Assembly (NCBI GenBank): GCA_028565635.1 | Contig: JAOXYB010021492.1 | Span: 1 to 17,218, forward strand | Direction of reading: 5' to 3' | DNA length: 17,218 bases | Source of the DNA: Phoronis ovalis | Taxonomy: Eukaryota; Phoronida; Phoronidae | Shown here: in pieces, positions 1 through 9,477 of the stretch | Position numbering within the stretch: position 1 is the stretch's first letter | How the letters are laid out: every line of letters begins with the position of its first letter | Notes under the pieces: model-generated | Told to the model about the DNA's origin: nothing | Seen by the model: the letters and a program-made list of their open reading frames with translations, nothing else | Databases searched by the model: none | Translations under genes and position numbers: made by a program

Positions 1-474
1 GAAAAATATATATATATATATATTTATATGTATTTCAGTCCTACTTTTATAATGTATTCAAAAATAAGAAACAAAGGAATCTCATTTGCTCAAACAATGA
101 TAAAAAGATAAACAGTACACTACAATTAATCCTATAAATAATACAGAAGATATAAGAGATATGAAAGTTATTCATTATTAATCACAGATCTTCTACGCTT
201 TATATGAATCAAATAATCTATTTCGGGTGCATATTAAACTGAGTTAAATTTGTAAAAAAAATCAAATATTTAATATCACTTTTCAAAAATATGTTTTGTA
301 AAAGCTAACTAAAACTACAATTCATATTAGCCTTTTAAATACTTCTAATTTTAGTCGAATATTTATTTTCAAAAATGTTCTTGTGTTCTGCACTTTCATA
401 TACTGTATATGCATAAAAGAATATTTACTCCCCCCATGATGCATCATAATTTTGTATTGTATTTTTGCCTTTAG
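1..474 (+). other. 3' part of an upstream COE intron
   Basis: This stretch is AT-rich and has no open frame resembling a COE exon. It ends in a good acceptor, a pyrimidine-rich tract (TTTTTGCCTTTAG) directly before the first exon. A short (AT)n run lies at about 6-23 and a C6 run at 431-436. COE proteins have roughly 130 residues before the segment encoded at 475, so the earlier exons must lie to the left of the window. I see no promoter or other gene in this piece. Confidence 0.75.
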
Positions 475-548
475 ACAATCTTATATGAAGGTCAGGATAA
501 GAACCCAGAGATGTGCAGAGTTCTCTTAACGCACGAAATCATGTGCAG
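475..548 (+). CDS. COE/EBF transcription factor, internal exon A (start of zinc knuckle)
   Basis: This exon encodes part of the DNA-binding domain of a COE/EBF (Drosophila Collier/Knot) transcription factor, a nuclear protein that acts in neuronal, muscle and blood-cell specification in animals. Read from the first base (ACA), it gives 24 codons plus two bases. The peptide starts TILYEGQDKNPEMCRVLLTH and continues E-I-M-C. By alignment from memory with mouse EBF1 this is about residues 138-161, nearly identical. His20 and Cys24 of the fragment correspond to zinc-knuckle ligands His157 and Cys161. The exon is bounded by TTTAG|ACA and CAG|GTAAGA, both good GT-AG signals. The 3' junction is phase 2: AG here plus C at 883 makes the next Ser codon. 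It is an internal exon with no start or stop. The family call is very secure. Orthology to a particular vertebrate paralogue cannot be made. Confidence 0.95.
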
Positions 549-952
<404 letters not shown>

Positions 953-1451
953 TAGGAAACTATATTCAAACACTTAATTAGCAGCGTTCTAATGTCTGTA
1001 AAGGCAAATCTTAAATTCTTAACAACTGGATGTTATAAGCAAGTAATATGTGCTGTAACTTTTGCAAAGGAATAGATCGAGGAATAAAAATGCTGTGAAA
1101 GTGCTAGCAGGAGTATGCTGAAATACAGTGAAGAAAAAATATCTGAAAAATGTATCCTGCTCCTTCTTGTAACATTTCTCGATTGTTGCTTGGTTTCCTA
1201 CGTTAAAATATTTATTTTTGCAAAATTAGTTAAATAAACATAAGGAACAAAGTGTTTGAAATCAAAAAAGGTTATAATATTTCAATTAATGATTTGTAAA
1301 TAAAACCCTGAGTGTATAAAATAGTTGAAATGCAAAGCAGTGTAAGTTGTAGTGTTTAGTGTAATTTTAAAACTTTGTGTGGAAGAAATACAAGCAGGCG
1401 GATATCTTTCAGTATATACAGATTTCATAATCATGGTATTATTATCCAAAC

Positions 1452-1471
1452 CCAATTATTTAAATAATTGG
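1452..1471. repeat. Perfect 20-bp palindrome
   Basis: CCAATTATTTAAATAATTGG equals its own reverse complement. After one mismatched pair, three further A/T pairs match on each side. It contains two homeodomain-type ATTA cores (CCAATTA) in mirror orientation, so it could be a paired homeodomain site. A chance AT-rich palindrome is the other possibility. Confidence 0.8.
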
Positions 1472-1740
1472 ATTTAAACTACTTAGAGTTATTTTATTTT
1501 ATCTATTGAAATGTGAATTAAGTTCTGTATTTTACTTAGGAAGTGGCTATAGTGTATTTATTGTACAGTATTTATAAATAAAAAATGTTAGGAAACTAAG
1601 TGATCTGGTCAGGACAGCCAAAACATTGAAAACTAAAACATGCAAAAACATTCAGGAAATCCTGGATCCATTACTGTTCATTTCTTGGAAACTATTGTAT
1701 TAAAGGGAGACGATTACATAATGATACTTTGGAGGCAATG

Positions 1741-1784
1741 AACCAGTTAATACTCAGATAATATCAGGTTAACTGATACTGGTT
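1741..1784. repeat. Nested imperfect inverted repeat
   Basis: The outer arms are AACCAGT (1741-1747) and ACTGGTT (1778-1784). The inner arms are ATCAG (1763-1767) and CTGAT (1773-1777), with a 5-base loop. The 3' arms are contiguous, while the 5' arms are separated by 15 bases. No function is evident. Confidence 0.55.
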
Positions 1785-2884
1785 ATCAGATTATAGTCTA
1801 CTGATTATGAATTATAACACCTATAAGAGTATAAGATGTTGATAGCCAATTTAACATTGTGACATTTACTACATATTTACAATATATTGAACTGTTTTTA
1901 ATTTTCCAAAATATATTGTTGCATTGTTGCATGTCTTGGTTAAAAAATGTTCCAAAAGCATTTTTAAAATCGAAAATATGCAGATAGTGAAAATAACAAA
2001 ACTATTTAACTATAGTGACATAATATGTTTACAATCAAATAATTAACCAAAGTATGAAGGGAAAGGCTTATATTTCTAAGGCAATATTTGCCAAAAATTA
2101 GAAGTAGGTTTAGGGTACACATTTCCATTTATGTTCAGAATTGTAGTGATTAAGTCTTATAAAAAAGTCAATTAAAACAAACCCGAAGAAACTTATATTG
2201 TTAGAAAAATTAGAAAACCAGGAGAAAGTTTAGAAGAGACATGATTAACTGAGAACAAAAAATAAATAAAAGCAATTATTTTATAAAAGGGATAGATTTA
2301 TTCTTAGATAGATTGTGAACACAAGTATTGATTTTTCAGATTTGGTTATAAGAAAAGGTTTGTTCTAGTAAAGACTGCTGCCTTAAAACTGGGTTCATAT
2401 CCAATACACATCTGTTATGATATGTTGAAACATGAAAATTATGTCCTTATATGTATAAAGAATGTAGGTCTAACACAAAAGAATGAAGAATTATTTTATA
2501 ATGCTTGCAGATAAATCTTGTTTACTTTCATGTTATATAGATCATAATGTGGTATAATATTTTAGTCAAGTCATTTAAATTATAAAATATTGTTATTATG
2601 CATTGCAATTAAAATGATGAATTATAATCATAAAAACTAAAAAATACTGTACTTGCGACATTGTGAGGAAATATGTTAAATAGAAAGCTACCAACCCCAA
2701 CGTCTTTTGAAGAATTAGTAAATTAAAATAACAAAAAATACTGTACTAATATTCTCAAAAACAAGAAAAGATAAAATGTCAAGGATATTTTTAGTAGGTG
2801 CTATTCAAATATGAAAAATACACTACAATTATTATAGTACTTCATAAAAGGATTACATGTAATTTAAAGCATATTTGTCGTTGC

Positions 2885-3170
2885 TCATTTTCATTGATAA
2901 ACGCCAGCACATGGACCAGTATTTGAAGCAACCAATCAGGATTAAGTATTACGTTGCTGAAGTGTGCCAGCTGGCCCCATGAGAGGTGCAATTATCTGGC
3001 CATTCTGTGCAGTATGTTTCATGTTCAATCAGCCAAACACTATTACCCCTCTAAGGACTTATTACAGGCTGTTAAAGACATAACTTGAAGGTTTGAAAAG
3101 TGGGACCGAAAGTAGGGATGAAGACAGTAGTGATGTTATTTAATCACGTCCCACTAGAATTGAGTATAAA
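2885..3170. promoter_or_regulatory. Candidate enhancer island 1
   Basis: This block is visibly less AT-rich than its surroundings and dense in recognisable motifs. It has a CCAAT box within ACCAATCAGG (2931-2940), a CAGCTG E-box (2968-2973) and a COE-type core CCCATGAG (2976-2983, which is CTCATGGG on the minus strand). It has no open frame. E-boxes are the targets of proneural bHLH factors, which act upstream of COE genes in several animals. The enhancer role is inference from composition and motif density only. Confidence 0.35.
2976..2983 (-). promoter_or_regulatory. COE/EBF-type core CTCATGGG
   Basis: On the minus strand this reads CTC-AT-GGG. It fits the CTCNNGGG form of the COE site, as in the EBF site of the mouse mb-1 promoter (core CTCAAGGGA). 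It lies three bases from a CAGCTG E-box. Single short matches are weak evidence alone. Confidence 0.3.
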
Positions 3171-5480
3171 AACACACCTAAATAAGGTGAAGCGGTAAAG
3201 TTATCCAGAGTTCTGGTTTTGTAAAAAAAACAAGATGGTGGATAGCTAGATGTAAAAGTTGATTAGGAGATATTTTTATCTATCGTGGATTTCTATAGTC
3301 TTATTTAAACATTCAGCAAGTATTTCAGGCAGAAAAAATAACCTCGTTCATCCCTTTAGTCTAATGAAGCAGTGTTAATACATGATATACTATTTATGAA
3401 TCACTCTGCCTCATAAATAAATATTAAATACACAGCATCTCTTGAATAAAAACATTTTGAGCAAAATAAATATAAATCATTCTCAGTACACTACAACATG
3501 TTAATGAGTAAACAAAAACATATTAAACTCAAATATGCACCTAAACAATGTCAGTGTCCTGTTTGAAATATTTATGGAAGGAAGACAAAGTCTATTTGTT
3601 TTACAAAGAATACTTGCGTTTACAGTGGAAAAAAATATCAACCAACATTAATTTTTTAGCATGTTGTTTAGTTGCTTGCCATATAGGTTTAAAATAGTGA
3701 ATGGAATGCAGATGTTTGTAACAATAAGAAACCAAAAATATGTTATTCCAACTAAACTAGATAGTATCGTATTTTACCTAAGTTTTGAACACATTGTTTC
3801 CCAGTTTTAATTAACAAAATCTTAGCGCCTTTAATGAAGGCTACTTTTCCTGTTACATTGTACATTTAAACCAATTATCTGGTCCTTTATAAATTAGTTA
3901 ACTAAGTATTGTTAAGCCTTCTTTACAACCATTTGTATAACAACAAAGTTATCCAATCTGACAGTAATAATAGGCTTAATTTTGTCACCTGTAATGTTGA
4001 GTGCACTGATAACAGAAGTCAAGAGGACTTATACTGGAGCTGCTGCAGACGATGACAATTTGTCAGAGTTTTTAATATTACTTGAACAGTTGTAACAAGT
4101 TGATGGTATTTGGTTGGATGTCTCAGAAATATCATACTAGTAAACAATCGTATGATATACCTTCTACCAGGTGTCTATAATAATGTTAAAAAAACAAATC
4201 ATTAAAAACAATAATACCTTATTTTAAAACAATCATATATTTATTATGAGGCCAAATAGCACAGAATTATATCCAGGTGAGCCTGGTATTTATTCATAAT
4301 TAAAAGTTGATGTTTATTTTGATGAGAATCCTAAACAAAAACACAATGTTATCTAAGTTTTGCTTGTCTGCTTCTTTTCTTATGGTTATATTGTCTTTAC
4401 TAGAGTCTAAACGATAGTACAGGAACAGGGAGTTAATTAAAAATAATGAATTGAAAATATAGTAAAAATATGAACATACCGCTCATGTGCTCAATTATTC
4501 ATATCGGAAAAGGTTACTCATTCTAGGAGAGTAAGAAAAGAATATTTAATGAAGGTGTGTCGTACAAACGGTAGTCATGTCCCTTTTCTAGATCACTAGC
4601 AAACATATATAATGCACTGTTTAGTTGAATGTTAATCCTTAGAAGCAGTTATAAATTTTGTTTTTGTTAGTTGTTGATCTTATACATGAATGTCAGCTTT
4701 GATATGTTATTATCACATTATATATATTTACTGTTTTGAGTAAGTTTGGAGCTACATTGCATGCATCACTACCTTAGCCTACATGATTTTACAGTATATA
4801 ACCTATGACCTATGCGATGGAAAATAAATTCAGTCAGTAACTTGAAAAAACTTCAAGTTAACAAATTTTTTTTTTTAATTTCACATTAATAGCATTATTA
4901 CTTTGTCTTGATTTCTTAGAACTAAAACAAGATTAAGATGTTGTGCTGTCACCATGTTCTGTCATCACACTGTGATTTACCAGGTAGTAACAGATAAAGC
5001 AATAATGACTGCTTGTGTAGTAACTTCTTCTAGGATGTGTGATTTACTGTGGATAGCATTATTCTATCTATTCTAAGAAGCAAACATGTAATATAAAATA
5101 TTCATGTTAGACTGTAGTATTATGAGACTGTTCACTTGATCTTTCTTAAAGGTTGCTAAAATAAATGGCTTATATAAAAAGAATATATTATGTAAACCTT
5201 TTCCCCCAGTGCAAATTATAAGATTAGAAGACACATTCTTATATCTGTCTTTAAAACCATTATCTCAATATAACTACAGGAAAAAAAATTAGAAGCTGAA
5301 ATTGAATCTCTCTTAAATTCTTTTGCAATAAAGAGGATAATGTTATTTTTATTGGCAGAAAAATCTTTAGAATAAAATAATTCCTTACAAAAAAAAATAA
5401 ATTTAAGAATATACTTATTTGTGATGTATATTATATTCTATCTGCGGAAAAGAGCAGTGAAGTGAAAGGCATTTTTAAAT
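3171..5480. other. AT-rich intron block with small hairpins only
   Basis: No gene is seen. A hairpin with perfect 9-bp arms lies at 4129-4158 (ATATCATAC, 12-base loop, GTATGATAT). A 7-bp hairpin at 4839-4859 is followed by an 11-T run at 4866-4876. A 10-base direct repeat, TGTGATTTAC, occurs at 4971-4980 and 5038-5047. Nothing else stands out. Confidence 0.6.
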
Positions 5481-5486
5481 GGTAGA

Positions 5487-5550
5487 ATCATTCAACATTT
5501 TTATATCTTGGGACTTAAAACCAAATCCCAAGATCAAGAAATTGAATGAT
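5487..5550. ncRNA. 64-nt pre-miRNA-like hairpin (candidate)
   Basis: Outer arms ATCATTCAA (5487-5495) and TTGAATGAT (5542-5550) pair perfectly. So do inner arms ATCTTGGGA (5505-5513) and TCCCAAGAT (5526-5534), around a 12-base loop. Between them, 5498-5502 pairs with 5536-5540 including one G-U, leaving two small internal loops. That is about 23 pairs in a 64-nt fold, with a further TGG/CCA match outside (5480-5482 with 5558-5560). Size, loop and small mismatches resemble an animal pre-miRNA. I recognise no known miRNA seed. The fold is nearly symmetrical, so the strand is open. A short palindromic transposon remnant is the main alternative. Confidence 0.4.
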
Positions 5551-5560
5551 AAAATAGCCA

Positions 5561-6180
5561 GTATTGATAGAAGAAAATTGAGCACTGGGGACTTCATAAT
5601 GATTTAACTCCAATGTAATTATAAGGCATGTAGCACAAAATGACTACTAATCATTTTTGGCTTTTATTAAAGAAAACTATTCACCGTGGGACTGCAGATC
5701 ATCTTACGAACTTGTACTGTTTAATAATCTTCCCATTCGCATGGGAGGTTCAGAATTAATACAAATATCGGCAATATTTGAGTTCCTGATTAAAATTATT
5801 TTCTAAACTGTTGCCGTTCCCCAAGGTTGTTCTTTTAAAGCTAATAAATTCCATGTCCTTTTTGTTTTGTATATCATCGGACAAAATTTGCATACAGTGT
5901 GATAATTTGTCTATTTTGGTGCTTTATTATGAGAGTAAAAATGAAAATATGTGTGTTTTATAGAATATGTAACAAGTCTTTGGCAATTTTTTTTTTCAAA
6001 AACTCAATACAAGACAAGCGATTTCCTGTGGTTCCTGTAAATCAAGTGTTTCACTAAATACTCTCTTCTTACAACAAATTGAATAACTACTCTCTGCTTA
6101 AGGACATTATAGCATAATTTGAGGAAATAATCTGTGACAGAACTCCACAATTAGGCTGTAATTACCAATTATAAATAGAA
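5561..6180. other. AT-rich intron block, no gene
   Basis: The only structure noted is a short spaced palindrome, TCCCAT-TCGC-ATGGGA (5731-5746), and a near-COE core CCCAAGGT (5820-5827) with one mismatch. No RNA gene or coding segment is recognised. Confidence 0.55.
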
Positions 6181-6192
6181 TTATTACAACTA

Positions 6193-6200
6193 ATTTGCAT
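6193..6200 (+). promoter_or_regulatory. POU octamer ATTTGCAT
   Basis: This is an exact match to the octamer bound by POU-domain factors. It sits in a stretch with homeodomain-type TAATT cores (GTAATTACCAATTA upstream). The functional role is unproven. Exact octamers are not rare in AT-rich DNA. Confidence 0.3.
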
Positions 6201-6211
6201 TTTTGCAGAAT

Positions 6212-6381
6212 GTGAAAGTGTTGTATTACTAATAAATCTATGCATGCAATGGTATCTGCCCAGTAAATGCAGTCTGTGTAAAAAAGTACAAAAGATTGTA
6301 AATTTAAAGTTTTGGACGAATCAGGGCAAAAACATTCCCGTTGAAGAACTCTCCATCTCCAATTATGTAACACACTTTCAC
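6212..6381. repeat. Widely spaced inverted repeat
   Basis: GTGAAAGTGT (6212-6221) is matched by its reverse complement ACACTTTCAC (6372-6381), about 150 bases apart. After a small mismatch block, TGCA on each outer side also matches. No coding or RNA gene is recognised between the arms. Confidence 0.5.
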
Positions 6382-6716
6382 TTGTGCATTTACAGAGCTG
6401 TATGATCAGACCCCAGTGCAGATTCTAATAAAAATGGTGTGAAAAACTCATTAACACCTGAAATTCAAATTGATTTGTTTAGTATTTACGCTTGTTTCTC
6501 TGTAATTTAAAATATTTATTATTTTGTCAGTTATGAAGTCCGATCGTGAATATAAATGTACCGTCATTGTTGTTAGACACGCTTTATGAGTTTCTAGTCT
6601 ATAACTTAGTCCATTTAGTTGAAAAATTGCTATCTACTTTGACATAAAGTATTAATGCATAATCTCACAGTTTTGTCCTTGCATGTTAAAGATTATATCT
6701 ACAGTTAAATCTTATT

Positions 6717-6730
6717 GTTGTCATGGCAAC
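6717..6730. promoter_or_regulatory. RFX X-box match
   Basis: GTTGTCATGGCAAC differs at one position from the symmetrical RFX X-box GTTGCCATGGCAAC. RFX factors bind such sites to drive ciliary and sensory-neuron genes. A second X-box lies at 13270-13283. This is a strong sequence match for a 14-base site, but nothing here shows that it is used. Confidence 0.45.
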
Positions 6731-6965
6731 CAAAAAATTGATGCTGAGCAGTTTTGATGCTTATCCTAGATTTTTTGCCACATTTTATCAAAGCCAATGT
6801 TCTTTAAATATTGTTCATACCATGAATTGTCTCTGAATGACTTTTAATACTAACAACATCAAATTGGAAAAATATTGTGCTAAACAGAGCAAGTACAAAA
6901 TCAAATATGCATTGGCTTGCTGCCTTAATGCAGTAGCATAATTTTAAGAATGTTTATGTTACAGA

Positions 6966-7095
6966 TTAGAGTTCTTTATCTGTCACTTGTAGAAGTGAAT
7001 GCCACCCTATTTTGACTGAGGTGTTTCTGTGTTAAGTAATCAGATCGTTAATTAGTTACCTGTAACAGTCAAAAAGTGACAGAAAGAACTTCTAA
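6966..7095. repeat. 130-bp imperfect inverted repeat (MITE-like)
   Basis: The left arm 6966-6987 (TTAGA-GTTCTTT-AT-CTGTCACT) pairs with the right arm 7075-7095 (AGTGACAG-AAAGAAC-TTCTAA), with a two-base bulge and one extra A. Immediately inside, TTTTGACTG (7010-7018) pairs with CAGTCAAAA (7066-7074), and AGGT (7019-7022) with ACCT (7058-7061). The left side carries 22 extra bases (6988-7009), and there CACTT-GTAG-AAGTG forms a small side hairpin. About 33 pairs in 130 bases is far from random. A miniature inverted-repeat transposable element or a long hairpin RNA fits best. I see no convincing target-site duplication. Confidence 0.6.
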
Positions 7096-7214
7096 CAGGG
7101 CTATATATGTTCATCCTAAAACTGTCAATTTCACACATTTGTTTAGCAGGAGACTGAATATATTTTTATCAGTTTATCAATGAAAAAGATGATAAATAAT
7201 GTACAAATATAGAA

Positions 7215-7370
7215 ACTTTCTGTCGGAGTGGCCACTTGGCAGCCGCGAATGAATTCTTCAGTACAAGCAACTAGCGCTTATGGCGTTTCTTTGCATATGG
7301 ACCTCTTTGATGTAGAACCTATCCATCATAATATTCGCCCCATAAACACATCAATGCTACAGTTTATGTA
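7215..7370. promoter_or_regulatory. Candidate enhancer island 2
   Basis: This block is less AT-rich than its flanks. It contains a 10-bp palindrome AGTGGCCACT (7227-7236), an octamer-like TTTGCAT (7290-7296) overlapping a CATATG E-box (7294-7299), and a forkhead-like TAAACA shortly after CGCCCCA near 7336-7350. No open frame spans it. The enhancer role is inference from local composition and motif density. Confidence 0.3.
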
Positions 7371-8510
7371 AATAAGTCAATATCTAAATAGAAACATGTC
7401 TTCGTAAATTTAATCAAACCTAGCCAGAGAACCAATATAATTATCAAACTTATGAAATTCAAAGCAGTTATGAGAGAATTGGATTCCATGCAACTGTTTC
7501 ATATTCTAAGCAAGTCTGTAGTTGTCAGATAAACAGTCTTAATTTGGATTCCCTTGAGGTTTATTTGAATTGAAGAATCATTGAATTTTATTTATTCTGC
7601 TCTCCGATTCTCTATACAGTGTTTAGGAGATCAAGATCAAACACACTTGATATGGATATTAGAAGTTTATGCCGACATCCATAATGTTTGGACCCTGTTG
7701 ACATTTTTTAATCAACAGAGCACTATACAACACTATTCAGTAGAAATATTTTTCAAATTTAAATAGTTGACTTGTGCTTCGAAAGTAATCTGCATCCAGC
7801 TTTTCCGTATAATACGTTTCACTGCAGAGTTTAATCCAGTTTAATCTCTTCCAAAACTACTGCTTATCAAATGTAAGACATATAGGTTTCCATTCCAATT
7901 TCAGTTGGAATATAGATTGCTGTTTTTCATAGCTCTGCAATGTTGAGGTAAGAGTCTGACTCTAAACCCTTGCAAAAAGTAAAAGTAAATTAATTTATAA
8001 ATGTGGTTGATGACCGTGTCCATTTAAGATTACAACAAGAACTTTCTGTCATAGGCGGTTTTAACCTAGAAAATAAAAAGGATATAACACCAGATATTGA
8101 CTATTTTGCTGCAAGGAAAAATAAGATGAATTCATTAGAACATCCAATGAATTGATCATTTGCATAATGTGGTACAATGTTTCTTTCTTAAAACCTATGA
8201 CAGATGGGAAACTAACTCTGTGGAATCCGATACTATCATTCTGTAATTATAACTTTTATTTATGCTTCTGTGGTAGGAGTGAAATACTAGTAATTAAACA
8301 TAACAATGTCACGCAATTTTTTTAACTTTCTATAAAAAATTAGGAAAATTATTGCAGTAGGGTGTAATTGTACATAAACTGTAATCCATTGGTGAAAGAG
8401 ACCTTAGATTTAAACAAATTATAGGCGTTGACGATGTAACATGATGAACTATCCCAGGCACTGTTCATGTTGTATACTTGATAAGCAGCATTGACATTAC
8501 TTACTCAGGG
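7371..8510. other. AT-rich intron block with small hairpins and one COE-type site
   Basis: No gene is seen. Hairpins with 7-bp arms lie at 7695-7718 (CTGTTGA/TCAACAG) and 7892-7911 (ATTCCAA/TTGGAAT). The COE-type site at 7548-7558 is listed separately. Confidence 0.55.
7548..7558 (-). promoter_or_regulatory. mb-1-type COE/EBF site
   Basis: ATTCCCTTGAG reads CTCAAGGGAAT on the minus strand. From memory this is the same 11-base core as the EBF site of the mouse mb-1 (Cd79a) promoter, through which EBF was characterised. It is the best single COE-site match in the window. Because COE DNA binding is deeply conserved, the gene's own product is a plausible ligand. Confidence 0.45.
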
Positions 8511-8513
8511 GAT

Positions 8514-8521
8514 ACTCGCTT
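8514..8521 (+). promoter_or_regulatory. COE/EBF-type core CTCAGGGG
   Basis: CTC-AG-GGG followed by A fits the CTCNNGGG form. The same octamer recurs at 14652-14659. It lies just left of the CTAGGG-rich segment at 8525-8720. Confidence 0.3.
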
Positions 8522-8524
8522 CTT

Positions 8525-8720
8525 ATTATTTAGACAGAGGGTGCCTCCAAAACTTAAAACATATCCACACTTTCTAGGGATGTAAGTCTCAAAAAGTACC
8601 CATATCTCTAGAAAGAGACACATTTCTAGGGTTTCCAGTCCAAATATGGACTCAATTGAAAAGTGGGCAAATTTTAAGGGACATTTCTGCGAAAAGTGGA
8701 CCCAGGATACATATACGTAA
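8525..8720. repeat. Segment with direct and inverted CTAGAAAG/CTTTCTAG copies
   Basis: TTTCTAGGG occurs at 8571-8579 and 8623-8631 in direct orientation, with CTAGAAAG (8608-8615) inverted between them. A hairpin AGTCCA-AATA-TGGACT (8637-8652) follows. Two related AAAGTGG-type stretches (near 8663 and 8693) resemble AAAAGTGGGACC at about 3096-3107. The internal repetition and higher G+C suggest a mobile-element remnant or a structured regulatory segment. I do not recognise a family. Confidence 0.4.
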
Positions 8721-9382
8721 TTATGTCTTAAATAAAAAATTAATAATTGATCAAATGAGAATATTTTTTAATGGTGCATGTTTGTAAATGACCATGACAG
8801 CGCATCATAAAACAACTCGTGTACAAATAATTCAGAGAGCATTCTCCAAATAACAAAGCGATTACTTGAGACAATACCTGAAGGCCTCATTTACTGATAG
8901 AACAATTATTAATGTTTCACTGAACTCATCCAAAATTTATACCACACCTAGGAGTCGAATGTTGAATATTGTTATTAAAATGCATACACTTCACAAAAGT
9001 ATTGGAAGCAATTCAAACATTTGCGACAAGTTATGTTGGACTCAGTTATTTGATATTTTTGGCATTTATCAATATTAATGGCTAATTTCAATGAATTTAA
9101 TAATTTTAACTTGTTCCCATTCAGAATGTAGCAGATAAATACGTAAAATATAACTTTAATTGCTAAAATGTTTACCACTAAAATGTGTTTAATCCCAGTT
9201 GATGTCTGCTTTTCTTAGTTAACATTTGTGTAATGTGCTGGTGAGACTTGTTGATGACAGTCAAATACTTAATATTAATAAAATTGCAAAGAGGAGATAT
9301 CTCAAAAATTACAAAAAAGTAAGTTATCAGTATTTTTATGGAGCCTGTTTTGTTGTGTGTACAAACATTTAATCTAAATTGA

Positions 9383-9477
9383 AGAGACACAATGTAAATA
9401 AGCCTACTTTTACTTTGTGTACAGAAATTTAAATCTGTGCAAATAAAACTGTTTACATTGTGAATCCCTGTGTCTCT
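9383..9477. ncRNA. 95-nt imperfect hairpin (candidate structured RNA or MITE)
   Basis: From the outside inward: AGAGACA (9383-9389) pairs with TGTCTCT (9471-9477); CAATGTAAA pairs with TTTACATTG after a nine-base bulge on the 3' side; TTTTACTTTG pairs approximately with CAAATAAAA; ACAGA (9421-9425) pairs with TCTGT (9434-9438) around an 8-base loop. The arms thus match along almost their whole length, with several bulges. A precursor RNA or a small palindromic element would both look like this. No known RNA family is recognised. Confidence 0.35.

Noticed and set aside
4839-4876. Hairpin followed by a T-run, resembling a bacterial intrinsic terminator
   Set aside because: The stem is only 7 bp and AT-rich, and the window is animal nuclear DNA. 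T-runs are common here.
5731-5746. TCCCAT-TCGC-ATGGGA as a COE site
   Set aside because: The half-sites are CCC and GGG but are separated by eight bases, not the two-base gap of COE sites.
6107-6373. 88-codon open frame on the minus strand, the longest in the window
   Set aside because: Its composition follows the AT-rich background, with no domain, signal or splice context I recognise. It lies antisense within the COE intron. Frames of this size are expected by chance across six frames of 17 kb.
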